From the NCBI GenBank assembly GCA_964235705.1, contig CAXSDP010000075.1, forward strand, positions 1 through 18,722: DNA of 18,722 nucleotides, given 5' to 3'. Positions 1 through 6,721 of this stretch are shown here, in pieces. This DNA is from RH-AL1 sp964235705. Its GTDB lineage: Bacteria; Pseudomonadota; Alphaproteobacteria; Rhizobiales; Beijerinckiaceae. Position numbers and translations under genes: made by a program. Below the pieces are notes generated by a model that worked only from the letters and a program-made list of their open reading frames with translations, made no database searches and was not told the DNA's origin. Position 1 is the stretch's first letter. Every line of letters begins with the position of its first letter.

Positions 1-1212
1 CGGGCGGCCGCGCGCGTGCTGGCGCTGTCGGCCGACGCCGACCGGGCGCGGGCGTTGCGCGTCGCGGCGGCGAGCGTGCGGGCGCGGGCCGCCGACATCC
101 TCGCCGCCAACCGGCACGACGTGGAGGAGGCCCGCGCGCGGGGCACCGCGCCGGCGTTCCTCGACCGGCTGGTGCTCGACGATCGCCGCCTGGAGGGCGT
201 GGCGCTCGGCCTCGAGGCGGTGGCCGCCCTACCCGACCCGGTCGAGCGCGTGTCCGCGCGGTTCGAGCGGCCCAACGGCCTGCTGATCGAGCGGGTGTCC
301 GTGCCGCTCGGCGTCATCGGCATCGTCTACGAGAGCCGGCCCGGCGTCACGGCGGACGCGGGCGGGCTCTGCCTGAAGGCCGGCAACGCCGCCATCCTGC
401 GCGGCGGTTCGGAAAGCTTCCGCTCGTCGGACGCGATCCACGCGTGCCTCGTGGCGGGTCTGCGCGCCGCCAACCTGCCGGAGGCGGCGATCACCATGGT
501 CCCGGTGCGCGACCGTGCGGCCGTGGGGACCATGCTGGCCGGCTGCGGCGGCGCCATCGACGTCCTCGTCCCGCGCGGCGGCGCGGCGCTCGTCGCCCGC
601 GTCCAGGCGGAGGCCCGCGTGCCGGTCTTCGCGCACCTGGAGGGGAACAACCACCTGTACGTCCACGCCGACGCCGACCACGACATGGCGCTGCGCGTGG
701 TCCGCAACGCCAAGCTGCGGCGCACCGGGGTGTGCGGCGCCGCCGAGACGCTGCTGGTCGACGCCGCCTCCCCCCTGCTCGGCCCGCTCGTGGCGAGCTT
801 GCTCGACGCCGGCTGCGAGGTCCGGGGCGACGCGAGCGTGGCGGGACTCGACGCCCGCGTCGTGCCGGCCACGGAGGCCGACTGGCGCACCGAGTACCTC
901 GACGCGATCCTGGCGGTGAAGGTGGTTGACGGGCTGGACGCGGCGATCCGTCATATCGAGCGCTACGGCTCCCGCCACACCGACGGCATCATCACGCGGG
1001 ACGAGGCGGCCGCGCGCCGCTTCCTGCGCGAGGTCGACAGCGCCATCGTCCTCCACAACGCCTCGACGCAATTCGCCGACGGGGGCGAGTTCGGCTTCGG
1101 CGGCGAGATCGGCATCGCGACCGGCCGGCTGCACGCGCGCGGCCCGGTCGGGGTGGAGCAGCTCACGACCTTCAAGTACCGCGTCCACGGCCAGGGACAG
1201 ATCCGGCCGTGA
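1..1212 (+). CDS. proA: Gamma-glutamyl phosphate reductase (ProA), 5' end cut by window
   Basis: Second step of proline synthesis: NADPH-dependent reduction of gamma-glutamyl phosphate to glutamate semialdehyde in the cytosol. The reading frame is open from base 1, and its first residues (RAAARVLALS) match the ProA N-terminal helix, so the gene starts outside the window and probably lacks about 10-20 residues here; the GTG at 16 is not the true start. Diagnostic stretches are VIYESRPGVT near 325-355, LKAGNAAILRGGSE near 373-414, and the catalytic cysteine in RRTGVCGAAE (codon 733-735). The C-terminal GEIGIATGRLHARGPVG and LTTFKY segments are family signatures. The TGA at 1210-1212 lies inside a 15-bp tandem repeat that gives two further in-frame stops. 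nadD follows 46 bp later on the same strand, an order usual in alphaproteobacteria, so the two are probably co-transcribed. Confidence 0.97.
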   Translation, partial: RAAARVLALSADADRARALRVAAASVRARAADILAANRHDVEEARARGTAPAFLDRLVLDDRRLEGVALGLEAVAALPDPVERVSARFERPNGLLIERVSVPLGVIGIVYESRPGVTADAGGLCLKAGNAAILRGGSESFRSSDAIHACLVAGLRAANLPEAAITMVPVRDRAAVGTMLAGCGGAIDVLVPRGGAALVARVQAEARVPVFAHLEGNNHLYVHADADHDMALRVVRNAKLRRTGVCGAAETLLVDAASPLLGPLVASLLDAGCEVRGDASVAGLDARVVPATEADWRTEYLDAILAVKVVDGLDAAIRHIERYGSRHTDGIITRDEAAARRFLREVDSAIVLHNASTQFADGGEFGFGGEIGIATGRLHARGPVGVEQLTTFKYRVHGQGQIRP

Positions 1213-1251
1213 CCCTTCGCACCGTGATCCTGCGCGCCGTGACCCTTGCCG
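1207..1251. repeat. 15-bp tandem repeat, three units, over the proA stop
   Basis: Three imperfect 15-bp units begin at 1207, 1222 and 1237, each starting CCGTGAYCCT. The first unit contains the proA stop codon. Because 15 is a multiple of three, units 2 and 3 repeat the TGA in the proA frame (1225 and 1240), giving three in-frame stops. The repeat fills most of the proA-nadD gap. In the nadD frame it stays open and would encode a repetitive Arg-Asp-Pro stretch just upstream of the nadD start chosen here. It probably arose by local slippage; no function is evident. Confidence 0.7.
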
Positions 1252-1258
1252 GCGTCGC

Positions 1259-1903
1259 GTGATCGCCGGAGGCCTGTCCCCCGGCTTCGCCGGCGTGCCG
1301 CCGCACGCGCGGGGCCAGCGGATCGGGCTGTTCGGCGGCAGCTTCGACCCACCGCACGAGGGGCACCGCGCGACCAGCCTCCTCGCCCTGCGGCGGCTGC
1401 GCCTCGACGCCGTGTGGTGGCTGGTCTCCCCCGGCAACCCGCTCAAGGACCACAGCGCCCTGCCGGGGCTCGACGCGCGGATGGCGGCGGCCCGGCGCAT
1501 GGCCGCCCACCCCCGCATCGCCGTGAGCGCCCTGGAGCGTGGCCTCCGCTCGTCCTACACCTGCGACGTCGTCGCCGCGCTGACCGCGCGCTGCCCGGGG
1601 GTGCGCTTCGTCTGGATTATGGGGTCGGACGCCTTCGCCGAGTTCCACAGGTGGCGGCGCTGGCGGGAGATCGCCGCCACGCTGCCGCTCGGCGTCGTCG
1701 ACAGGCCCGGCTCGACGCTGGCCGCCGCCGCCGGGCGGGCCGCCGGCGCGCTGGGGGCGACGCGGCTGCGGGAGGCCGACGCCACCCTGCTGCCGGGCGC
1801 GGCGCCACCGGCCTACGTGTTCCTGCACGGCAAGCGATCGCCGCTGTCGTCGACCGGCCTGCGCGCCGCGCGGCCGGGCCGAGGCCCTACCACCAGCCTT
1901 TGA
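1259..1903 (+). CDS. nadD: Nicotinate-nucleotide adenylyltransferase (NadD)
   Basis: Adenylates nicotinate mononucleotide to deamido-NAD in NAD synthesis (cytosolic). With the GTG at 1259 as start the product is 214 aa, typical of the family. The nucleotidyltransferase motif GGSFDPPHEGH is at residues 26-36, with the H-x-x-H pair His33/His36 that contacts ATP phosphates. The middle carries VWWLVSPGNPLK and FVWIMGSDAFAEFHRW, both NadD hallmarks. The C-terminal SPLSSTGLR is the ISSTxIR motif of the family. The frame is open far upstream, but that part is antisense-like sequence inside proA, so the start must lie near the motif; GTG at 1295 is an alternative. The 3' end overlaps the convergent corA gene by 17 bp. 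The usual next genes in this order in Rhizobiales (rsfS, rlmH) are not here. Confidence 0.95.
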   Translation: MIAGGLSPGFAGVPPHARGQRIGLFGGSFDPPHEGHRATSLLALRRLRLDAVWWLVSPGNPLKDHSALPGLDARMAAARRMAAHPRIAVSALERGLRSSYTCDVVAALTARCPGVRFVWIMGSDAFAEFHRWRRWREIAATLPLGVVDRPGSTLAAAAGRAAGALGATRLREADATLLPGAAPPAYVFLHGKRSPLSSTGLRAARPGRGPTTSL

Positions 1904-2888
1904 CCTTGAACCAGAGCGCGGGGCCGATCGCGCTGCAGGCGATGAGGGTGAGGCCGTAGGCGTAGCCGTGCGCCCATTCCAGCTCGGGCATGAACTTGAA
2001 GTTCATGCCGTACATGGACGCGAAGAAGGTCGGGGGTATGCCGATGACCGACACCACGGTGAGCACCCGGAACACGTTGTTCTGCTCGATGTTGGCGAGC
2101 CCGAGCAGGGCGTCGAGCAGGAACTGGGTCTTGCTGCTGATGTGCTCCTGGTAGTCGTGGAGCGAGCGGGCATCCTGGCCGATGATGTCGAGCCGGGTCT
2201 TCAGCTCGGGCGTGATGTCGGCCGCGAGCCGATCCGGCGCCTTGGTGGCGAGGAACGGCGTCATGCGGCCGAGGCCGAGCAGGCTCTCGCTGACCTTCGA
2301 GATGAGGTCGCCGGTGCGCCCCACCTTCCGCATCAAGTGGCGCAGGGCCTTGTTCGCCTGCCGCGGCCGATGGTCCTTGTCGCTCATCATGTTGCCGGAG
2401 AAGATGTCGCGCGACATCGCGTCGAGGTCGTTGCCGGCCCGCTCCAGCACGTCGGCGAGCTGATCGACGATGACTTCGAGGATTGACACCGTGGCACCCA
2501 TGCCGCCTCCCGAGAGTTCCCCCTTGGCGGCGACCTGCTTGGCGAGGTTCTCGAAGGACGGCAGGCGGTCGAAGCGGATCGTGGCGACGCGCTCCCGCGT
2601 CACGACGAAGCCGACCGGCGTCTTGGTGGGGTAGCCGGCGGCGTCCTTGATCGTGGCCGGCATGCTCATGAACAGCGTGTCGCCGTCGGACGACAGCCGC
2701 GAGGAGGTTTCGATCTCCACGAGGTCGGCCATGGTCGGCACGCGGACCTTCAGCCACCGCGCGAGGTGCGTCACCTCCGCCGCCGTCGGCGCGCAAACGT
2801 CGATCCAGTCGACGTCGTCCGGGATTTCCGCCGCGTCGGACGCGATCGCGATGGCTCCCCTGGTTCCATGGCCGTAGAAGGTCAGCAT
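1887..2888 (-). CDS. corA: CorA family divalent metal (Mg2+/Co2+) transporter
   Basis: A 333-aa protein with CorA layout: a cytoplasmic alpha/beta domain (about 1-130), long helical stalk (about 135-265), and two membrane helices at the C-terminus (about 272-292 and 308-327). The signature Gly-Met-Asn is at residues 294-296 in the YGMNFKFMPEL segment between the helices, the loop that forms the selectivity filter of the homopentameric channel. The short Lys/Trp-rich tail (KVKGWW) resembles the basic CorA C-terminus. Start ATG (complement of 2886-2888) gives the N-terminus MLTFYGHGTR. The stop lies within the last codons of nadD on the other strand. The promoter must lie in the 202-bp gap shared with the DUF883 gene. 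ZntB-type zinc transport is an alternative; substrate cannot be decided from sequence. Confidence 0.9.
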   Translation of the reverse strand: MLTFYGHGTRGAIAIASDAAEIPDDVDWIDVCAPTAAEVTHLARWLKVRVPTMADLVEIETSSRLSSDGDTLFMSMPATIKDAAGYPTKTPVGFVVTRERVATIRFDRLPSFENLAKQVAAKGELSGGGMGATVSILEVIVDQLADVLERAGNDLDAMSRDIFSGNMMSDKDHRPRQANKALRHLMRKVGRTGDLISKVSESLLGLGRMTPFLATKAPDRLAADITPELKTRLDIIGQDARSLHDYQEHISSKTQFLLDALLGLANIEQNNVFRVLTVVSVIGIPPTFFASMYGMNFKFMPELEWAHGYAYGLTLIACSAIGPALWFKVKGWW

Positions 2889-3020
2889 CGTGGGACGGTG
2901 GGCATGGTGGGCATCGCGCGTCGGTTTGGTCGTGAGGGCGTGGGCTTGGCCGGGCGCGCGAGGGCACCGTGCCCGACCGCCGCCCGCCCGGGCGGAGGCT
3001 TTACGCTTTTCGAGCGGCGA

Positions 3021-3045
3021 GGAACAGAAGTTTCCACCTCGCGTT
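3021..3045 (+). promoter_or_regulatory. EcfG (general stress sigma factor) promoter
   Basis: GGAAC at 3021-3025 and CGTT at 3042-3045 are separated by exactly 16 bp. This is the known alphaproteobacterial EcfG consensus (GGAAC-N16/17-CGTT) of the PhyR-NepR-EcfG general stress response. It lies 45 bp upstream of the DUF883 gene start on the same strand, a normal promoter distance. DUF883/ElaB-like genes and other small stress proteins are frequent members of this regulon. A few other GGAAC sites in the window were checked and none has CGTT at the right spacing. Confidence 0.75.
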
Positions 3046-3090
3046 CAACAGCTACAACGCCGCCGCGACCCCACCCGTCGAAGGAACTCC

Positions 3091-3396
3091 ATGACTTCCG
3101 AGGATGACCTCAAGAAAGCAACAAAGGATGCCGCCGCGCGCGCAAGTCAAGTCGGACACGAAACGATCGTTGAGGCGCGGGATACGCTCGACGTCGCACC
3201 GTCGGCGGCCGGTGACGTCATCGATCGGACGCGCGGCGTGGCCGACGCCCTCCGTGACAACGCGGGCGACGTCCCCGGCGCGATCAGGAGCGGCGGTGAC
3301 GAGGTCGCCCGGCGCGTCGCCAGGCAGCCGGTCGAGGCCCTCCTGCTCGCCGGGGCGATCGGCTACCTCGTCGGCTGGGCGATCAACCGCGCTTGA
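3091..3396 (+). CDS. DUF883/ElaB-YqjD family membrane-anchored stress protein
   Basis: A 101-aa protein with a hydrophilic helical N-terminal part rich in Asp, Glu, Arg and Ala (residues 1-78) and one C-terminal membrane segment (about 81-97, EALLLAGAIGYLVGWAI) with the small-residue/Gly pattern of the DUF883 family. E. coli members (ElaB, YqjD, YgaM) are inner-membrane proteins that bind ribosomes in stationary phase; whether this one does is inference. The ATG at 3091 is chosen because AAGGA (3081-3085) sits 5 nt upstream and the product begins MTSEDDLKKATKDA, usual for the family. An upstream extension of the frame covers the promoter and is not coding. The EcfG promoter at 3021-3045 suggests induction by general stress. 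Confidence 0.85.
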   Translation: MTSEDDLKKATKDAAARASQVGHETIVEARDTLDVAPSAAGDVIDRTRGVADALRDNAGDVPGAIRSGGDEVARRVARQPVEALLLAGAIGYLVGWAINRA

Positions 3397-3525
3397 GGTT
3401 CGCCCCGCATGATCGGCGGCGCCCTTCGGCGCATCCATGAACCGGATCGGCTGTGACCGAACCGACCATAACCAGATCGATCGTGGCACGAGCCGGCCAT
3501 GATGCAAGCATGAGGAGGATCCCGT

Positions 3526-3804
3526 ATGACCCGCGAAGTCTGCTCCAGCGTTCAGCTGCAGACGATATGCCTCGAGTCCCTGAAGACGTGCCCAGGTTTC
3601 GAGAACGTCAGCGAGATCCTGATACAGCCGCGGGAGTCGCTGGAGGGCGGCACGAACTGGACGCTCGCGGCGGTGCGGCCACGGGTCAACAACAACGTCC
3701 TGCGCGCCGCCCGGGGCACGATCGAATCGTTGCAGCGCTCCTACGAACTCGTGGCGGGCGAACTGGCCATGCGGACGACGCGACGTGCCACGGGCACGCG
3801 GTAA
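3526..3804 (+). CDS. Hypothetical protein, 92 aa
   Basis: I do not recognise a named family. The gene is supported by a perfect Shine-Dalgarno AGGAGG (3513-3518) 7 nt before the ATG. The protein is compact and mixed in composition (four Cys in the first 23 residues at positions 6, 15, 22 and nearby, then GGTNWTLAAVRPR around 41-53 and a helical tail with LQRSYELVAGELAMR). It has no signal peptide and no membrane segment. The tail, with one predicted amphipathic helix, looks like small Rhizobiales proteins annotated only as hypothetical, but that is from memory and weak. It follows the DUF883 gene by 129 bp on the same strand and precedes the ketoacyl-ACP synthase gene by 122 bp. Its codon use is less GC-biased than that of neighbouring enzymes. 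Confidence 0.65.
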   Translation: MTREVCSSVQLQTICLESLKTCPGFENVSEILIQPRESLEGGTNWTLAAVRPRVNNNVLRAARGTIESLQRSYELVAGELAMRTTRRATGTR

Positions 3805-3926
3805 GATCCGGGCCGGCGGGCCCAAGGAGGGTCGGCGACACCGGGATGCGCTAGCCAGGACCGGGCATTTGGCCTAATCCGGCCGTCGCGACGCGCGCCG
3901 CGGCGTCCAACACCGGATGAGGCTCC

Positions 3927-4907
3927 TTGGTACGAACGCGCGTCCTTGGCACCGGAAGCTACGCGCCCGAGCGCGTCCTGACGAACGCCGACGTCGAAGC
4001 GCTGGTCGCGACGTCGGACGAATGGATCCGGCAGCGCACCGGCATCCGCGAGCGGCGTATCGCGGCACCGGGCGAGACCACGTCCGACATGGCGGTGGCG
4101 GCGGCCCGGCGGGCGCTCGACCGGGCTGGCGTCGAGCCGGGCGACCTCGACGCGATCATCGTCGCGACCATCTCGCCCGACATGCCGATGCCGGCCTGCG
4201 CGATGACCGTCCAGGCCAAGCTCGGCGCGCGCCGCGCCTTCGCCTTCGACCTGTCCGCCGCCTGCGCCGGCTCGCTGTACGGCCTGACGATCGCCGACCA
4301 GTTCATCCGCTGCGGATCGGCGCGCCGCGTCCTGGTCATCGGCGCGGAGTTGTTGAGCCGGCTGGTGGACTGGACGGATCGCGGCAGCTGCGTGCTGTTC
4401 GGCGACGCCGCCGGCGCCTTCGTGCTCGGGCCGACGGACGAGGATCGCGGCCTCCTGTCGGCCCACCTCCACAGCGACGGCGAGGCGGCGGACCTGCTAG
4501 CGATCCGCGGCGGCGGCAGCCTGCACCCCGCTTCCCCCGCCATGCTGGAGGCCAACCTGCACAAGATCGCGATGCGGGGTCGCGACGTCTACAAGTTCGC
4601 CGTGCGGGTGCTGCCCGACGCGCTCGCCGAGGCTTTGGCGGCCAACGGCGTGGAGGCGGACGCGATCGACCACGTCATCTGCCACCAGGCCAACCTGCGC
4701 ATCGTCGAGGCGGTGCTGGAGCGGGTCGGCATTCCCATAGCGAAGTGCTGGATCAACCTCGACCGCTTCGGCAACACGTCGAGCGCGTCGCTGCCGCTGT
4801 CGCTCGACGAGGCGAACCGGGCCGGACGCCTGAGGGACGGCGACCTCATCGCCATGATGGCGATCGGCGCCGGCATGACCTGGGGCACCGCCCTGATGCG
4901 GTGGTGA
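3927..4907 (+). CDS. Beta-ketoacyl-ACP synthase III (FabH-type), orphan copy
   Basis: Condenses an acyl-CoA with malonyl-ACP to start fatty acid (or related) chains; thiolase fold. The 326-aa product carries the full KAS III triad: Cys113 in FDLSAACAGSLYGL, His253 in ICHQANLRI and Asn283 in RFGNTSSAS. Other family marks are the N-terminal SYAPERVLTN, SDEWIRQRTGIRER (about 30-43) and the GAGMTWG end. The start is TTG at 3927, preceded by GAGG 4 nt upstream; an in-frame TGA at 3918-3920 rules out a longer product. The housekeeping fabH normally sits next to plsX; here neither plsX nor other lipid genes are near, so this is probably a second, specialised copy. It stands between two small unknown genes. 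The triad being intact argues for activity; the substrate is unknown. Confidence 0.92.
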   Translation: MVRTRVLGTGSYAPERVLTNADVEALVATSDEWIRQRTGIRERRIAAPGETTSDMAVAAARRALDRAGVEPGDLDAIIVATISPDMPMPACAMTVQAKLGARRAFAFDLSAACAGSLYGLTIADQFIRCGSARRVLVIGAELLSRLVDWTDRGSCVLFGDAAGAFVLGPTDEDRGLLSAHLHSDGEAADLLAIRGGGSLHPASPAMLEANLHKIAMRGRDVYKFAVRVLPDALAEALAANGVEADAIDHVICHQANLRIVEAVLERVGIPIAKCWINLDRFGNTSSASLPLSLDEANRAGRLRDGDLIAMMAIGAGMTWGTALMRW

Positions 4908-4986
4908 GGATCGCCAGTGCTTTCGGGGGGTCTTGCGTTCTGTTCGGAACGTTGTCTACTCGGCCCATCAGCCTGGGAGTGACGCA

Positions 4987-5220
4987 ATGACCGCCATCAG
5001 CAAGGCAGCGGGCCGCAAGGACAGGCCGAACACCCCTCGCGACGCGACGCGGCCCGCCGCCCTGCCGGAAGATCGGGCCGCCCCGCACGACGACGCGTCG
5101 CCGAGCGCCGGAGCCCATGCCGCCGATCACCTGATCAACTATGATGCGACGCCGGGGTCGGGCGCGCTGCCGAGCCGATCCCATAATTCGGGCAAGGAGG
5201 TCGACGGCGCTGCCGGCTGA
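4987..5220 (+). CDS. Hypothetical hydrophilic protein, 77 aa
   Basis: Not recognised. The ATG at 4987 has GGGAG (4975-4979) 7 nt upstream, which selects this start over a longer frame beginning at 4933. The product is strongly hydrophilic and rich in Ala, Asp, Pro, Arg and Gly, with no membrane segment, signal peptide or Cys, so it is probably disordered. A more constrained-looking C-terminal part reads DHLINYDATPGSGALPS (about 47-63) and ends in GKEVDGAAG. Similar short tails occur in hypothetical proteins of Methylobacterium-like bacteria, as far as I recall, but I cannot confirm it. It lies 79 bp after the KAS III gene on the same strand and converges on the esterase gene with only 14 bp between stops. 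Confidence 0.55.
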   Translation: MTAISKAAGRKDRPNTPRDATRPAALPEDRAAPHDDASPSAGAHAADHLINYDATPGSGALPSRSHNSGKEVDGAAG

Positions 5221-5234
5221 CCGGCCCGGCGGCC

Positions 5235-5984
5235 TCAGCGCGACGCGGCCGGCGGCTCACCCGCGAGGCGGGCGCCCAGCCAAGCGCCCAGATCCTTGAC
5301 CTCCGCCTCGCCGGTCGCGTGCCCCATGCCGGGGTAGGCATGGAACGCGGTCGGCACGCCGAGCGTCGTCAACTCCCGACGCGCGGCGGTCGCGGCACCG
5401 AGCGGGATGCGGTCGTCGGCACCGCCGTGCCCGACGAAGAAGGCCTCGTGGCTCCGGTCCGTCTTGGCTGACAAAGCCCGCTTCTCGGAGGCGAACAGGG
5501 AGCCGCTGAGGACGGCGGCGCCCCGGAAACGGCCGGGCTCGCGTAGCGCCACCTCGTAGACCATCACCCCGCCCTGGCTGAAGCCGGCGACGAAGACGCG
5601 GGTCGGGTCCAGGTCGAAGCGCCGGACCATGTCGTCCACCACAAGGTCGATGACCTTGCGGCTCACCGCGCGGTCCGCCTCGCCCGTCGCCTGACGGTAC
5701 CAGCGATAGCCGTGGGCGGCGTCGCCGAACGGCGCTCGAGGGGACACCACGACGAAGGACGCGGGCAGCCGCGCCCACAGGCCGATCATGTCCCGCTCGT
5801 CCGCACCGGCGCCGTGCAGCAGGACGATCAGCGGCGGCCGGCCGGACAGCCGCGCCGGCTGGTGGACGAGGGTGGTCAGCTCATCGGCGCGCGTGGCCGA
5901 TCCGGCGAGGAGGCCGGGGAGCGCCAGGAGGCCCAAGACCGCTAGGAGGCCGAACAGCGCCGGGAGGAGCGTGCGCGCGATCAC
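5235..5984 (-). CDS. Alpha/beta hydrolase, phospholipase/carboxylesterase family, exported
   Basis: A 249-aa serine hydrolase. Residues 1-33 form an export signal or membrane anchor (IARTLLPALFGLLAVLGLLALPGL), after which the hydrolase begins. The oxyanion region LIVLLHGAGADERDM is at about 52-66, the nucleophile Ser136 is in GFSQGGV, the acid is Asp190 in HGGADDRIP, and His222 is in GMGHATGE: a complete triad in the order of the YpfH/carboxylesterase group. The likely start is GTG (complement of 5982-5984), whose bases overlap the upstream methyltransferase stop as GTGA, so translation is probably coupled. A longer frame from 6053 would only add a Pro/Ala-rich antisense-like stretch and spoil the signal sequence. 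The substrate is probably a short-chain ester; periplasmic location is inferred from the leader. Confidence 0.88.
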   Translation of the reverse strand: MIARTLLPALFGLLAVLGLLALPGLLAGSATRADELTTLVHQPARLSGRPPLIVLLHGAGADERDMIGLWARLPASFVVVSPRAPFGDAAHGYRWYRQATGEADRAVSRKVIDLVVDDMVRRFDLDPTRVFVAGFSQGGVMVYEVALREPGRFRGAAVLSGSLFASEKRALSAKTDRSHEAFFVGHGGADDRIPLGAATAARRELTTLGVPTAFHAYPGMGHATGEAEVKDLGAWLGARLAGEPPAASR

Positions 5985-6649
5985 CGGGCGACGAGGACCT
6001 GGACGCGCAGGGGCTGCCGCAGCAGGCAGCGCCCCGCCGCGTCCCGCTCGCACGAGCGATCGAAGGCGGCGGTGAGGGCCGGGCGGTGCGCGTCGATGGC
6101 CGCCGACCGATCGGGATCGACGGCCGCCGTCCGCGCGAAGAAGTCTTCAACGTCCTTGAAGCTCGACGAGCGGTCGAAGGTCTCGTCGCGCAGGCAGGCC
6201 AACGTGCCGTCGCCGGTCGCGCGCGCCAGGGCGTCCTGGGCGGCGAGGCGCACCGCCGTCTCGTCGTCGATGAGGCGCAGCACGTCGAAGTAGGTGCCGC
6301 GCGGGAGCGGCTCGACGACGACGATCGGCGAATCGGCTCGGACCACGCGCGCCGCCTCGCGCAGGGCGGCGGCGGGGTCGGCGGCGTGGTGCAGCGCGTT
6401 GAGGAACACGGCCCCGCCGGCGGCGCCGTCGGCCAGCGGCAGGTGCTCGGCGGCGGCCTGGAGGAACGTCGCCTCCGGCACGGTGCGCGCCGCCGCCCTC
6501 ACCGCCGCGCCGTTGGGATCGACCCCGGTCACGCTCGCGCCGTGGCCAACCAGCGTCCTGGCGAGGGCGCCGGCGCCGCAGCCGACGTCGACGACGTGGC
6601 GGCCGTCAAGCGGGTCGAAGGCTTCGAGGATCAGGGTGAGGGCATCCAT
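5981..6649 (-). CDS. Class I SAM-dependent methyltransferase
   Basis: A 222-aa protein of the Methyltransf_11 type. Motif I DVGCGAGAL (residues 21-29) binds S-adenosylmethionine, with Asp44 in TGVDPNG at the end of the second strand contacting the ribose hydroxyls. A motif near LPLADGAAGGAVFLNALHH (about 71-89) matches motif IV/post-I, and LREAARVVRADSPIVVVEP is the motif V/VI region. The C-terminal half (about 115-222) is poorly conserved and includes FKDVEDFFA. The substrate is unknown. The stop overlaps the GTG start of the exported esterase by 4 bp, so both are one operon. The gap to the upstream amidase gene is 72 bp; the pair may have its own promoter there. Confidence 0.85.
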   Translation of the reverse strand: MDALTLILEAFDPLDGRHVVDVGCGAGALARTLVGHGASVTGVDPNGAAVRAAARTVPEATFLQAAAEHLPLADGAAGGAVFLNALHHAADPAAALREAARVVRADSPIVVVEPLPRGTYFDVLRLIDDETAVRLAAQDALARATGDGTLACLRDETFDRSSSFKDVEDFFARTAAVDPDRSAAIDAHRPALTAAFDRSCERDAAGRCLLRQPLRVQVLVAR

Positions 6650-6721
6650 CGGCGCGCCTATCGTGGTGGGGCGGCGATCCCTACCCTACGATCGGGGCGG
6701 AGGTGGAGCGAAATCGCGCCC

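Noticed and set aside
229..1518. Long minus-strand open frame (429 codons) across proA and nadD
   Set aside because: It is a GC-rich antisense shadow: Arg/Gly/Asp-rich, no family likeness, and both plus-strand genes are certain.
2960..2997. GC palindromes (GGGCACCGTGCCC, CCGCCC-GCCC-GGGCGG) upstream of the EcfG promoter
   Set aside because: They lie in the divergent gap where no terminator is expected and are of a size expected by chance in such GC-rich DNA.
3810..3823. GGGCC...GGCCC hairpin after the 92-aa gene as a terminator
   Set aside because: Five-bp arms with no T-run; chance hairpins of this size are common at this GC content.
4946..4970. GGAAC at 4946 as a second EcfG promoter before the 77-aa gene
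   Set aside because: No CGTT at 16 or 17 bp downstream; the sequence there is ATCA/TCAG.
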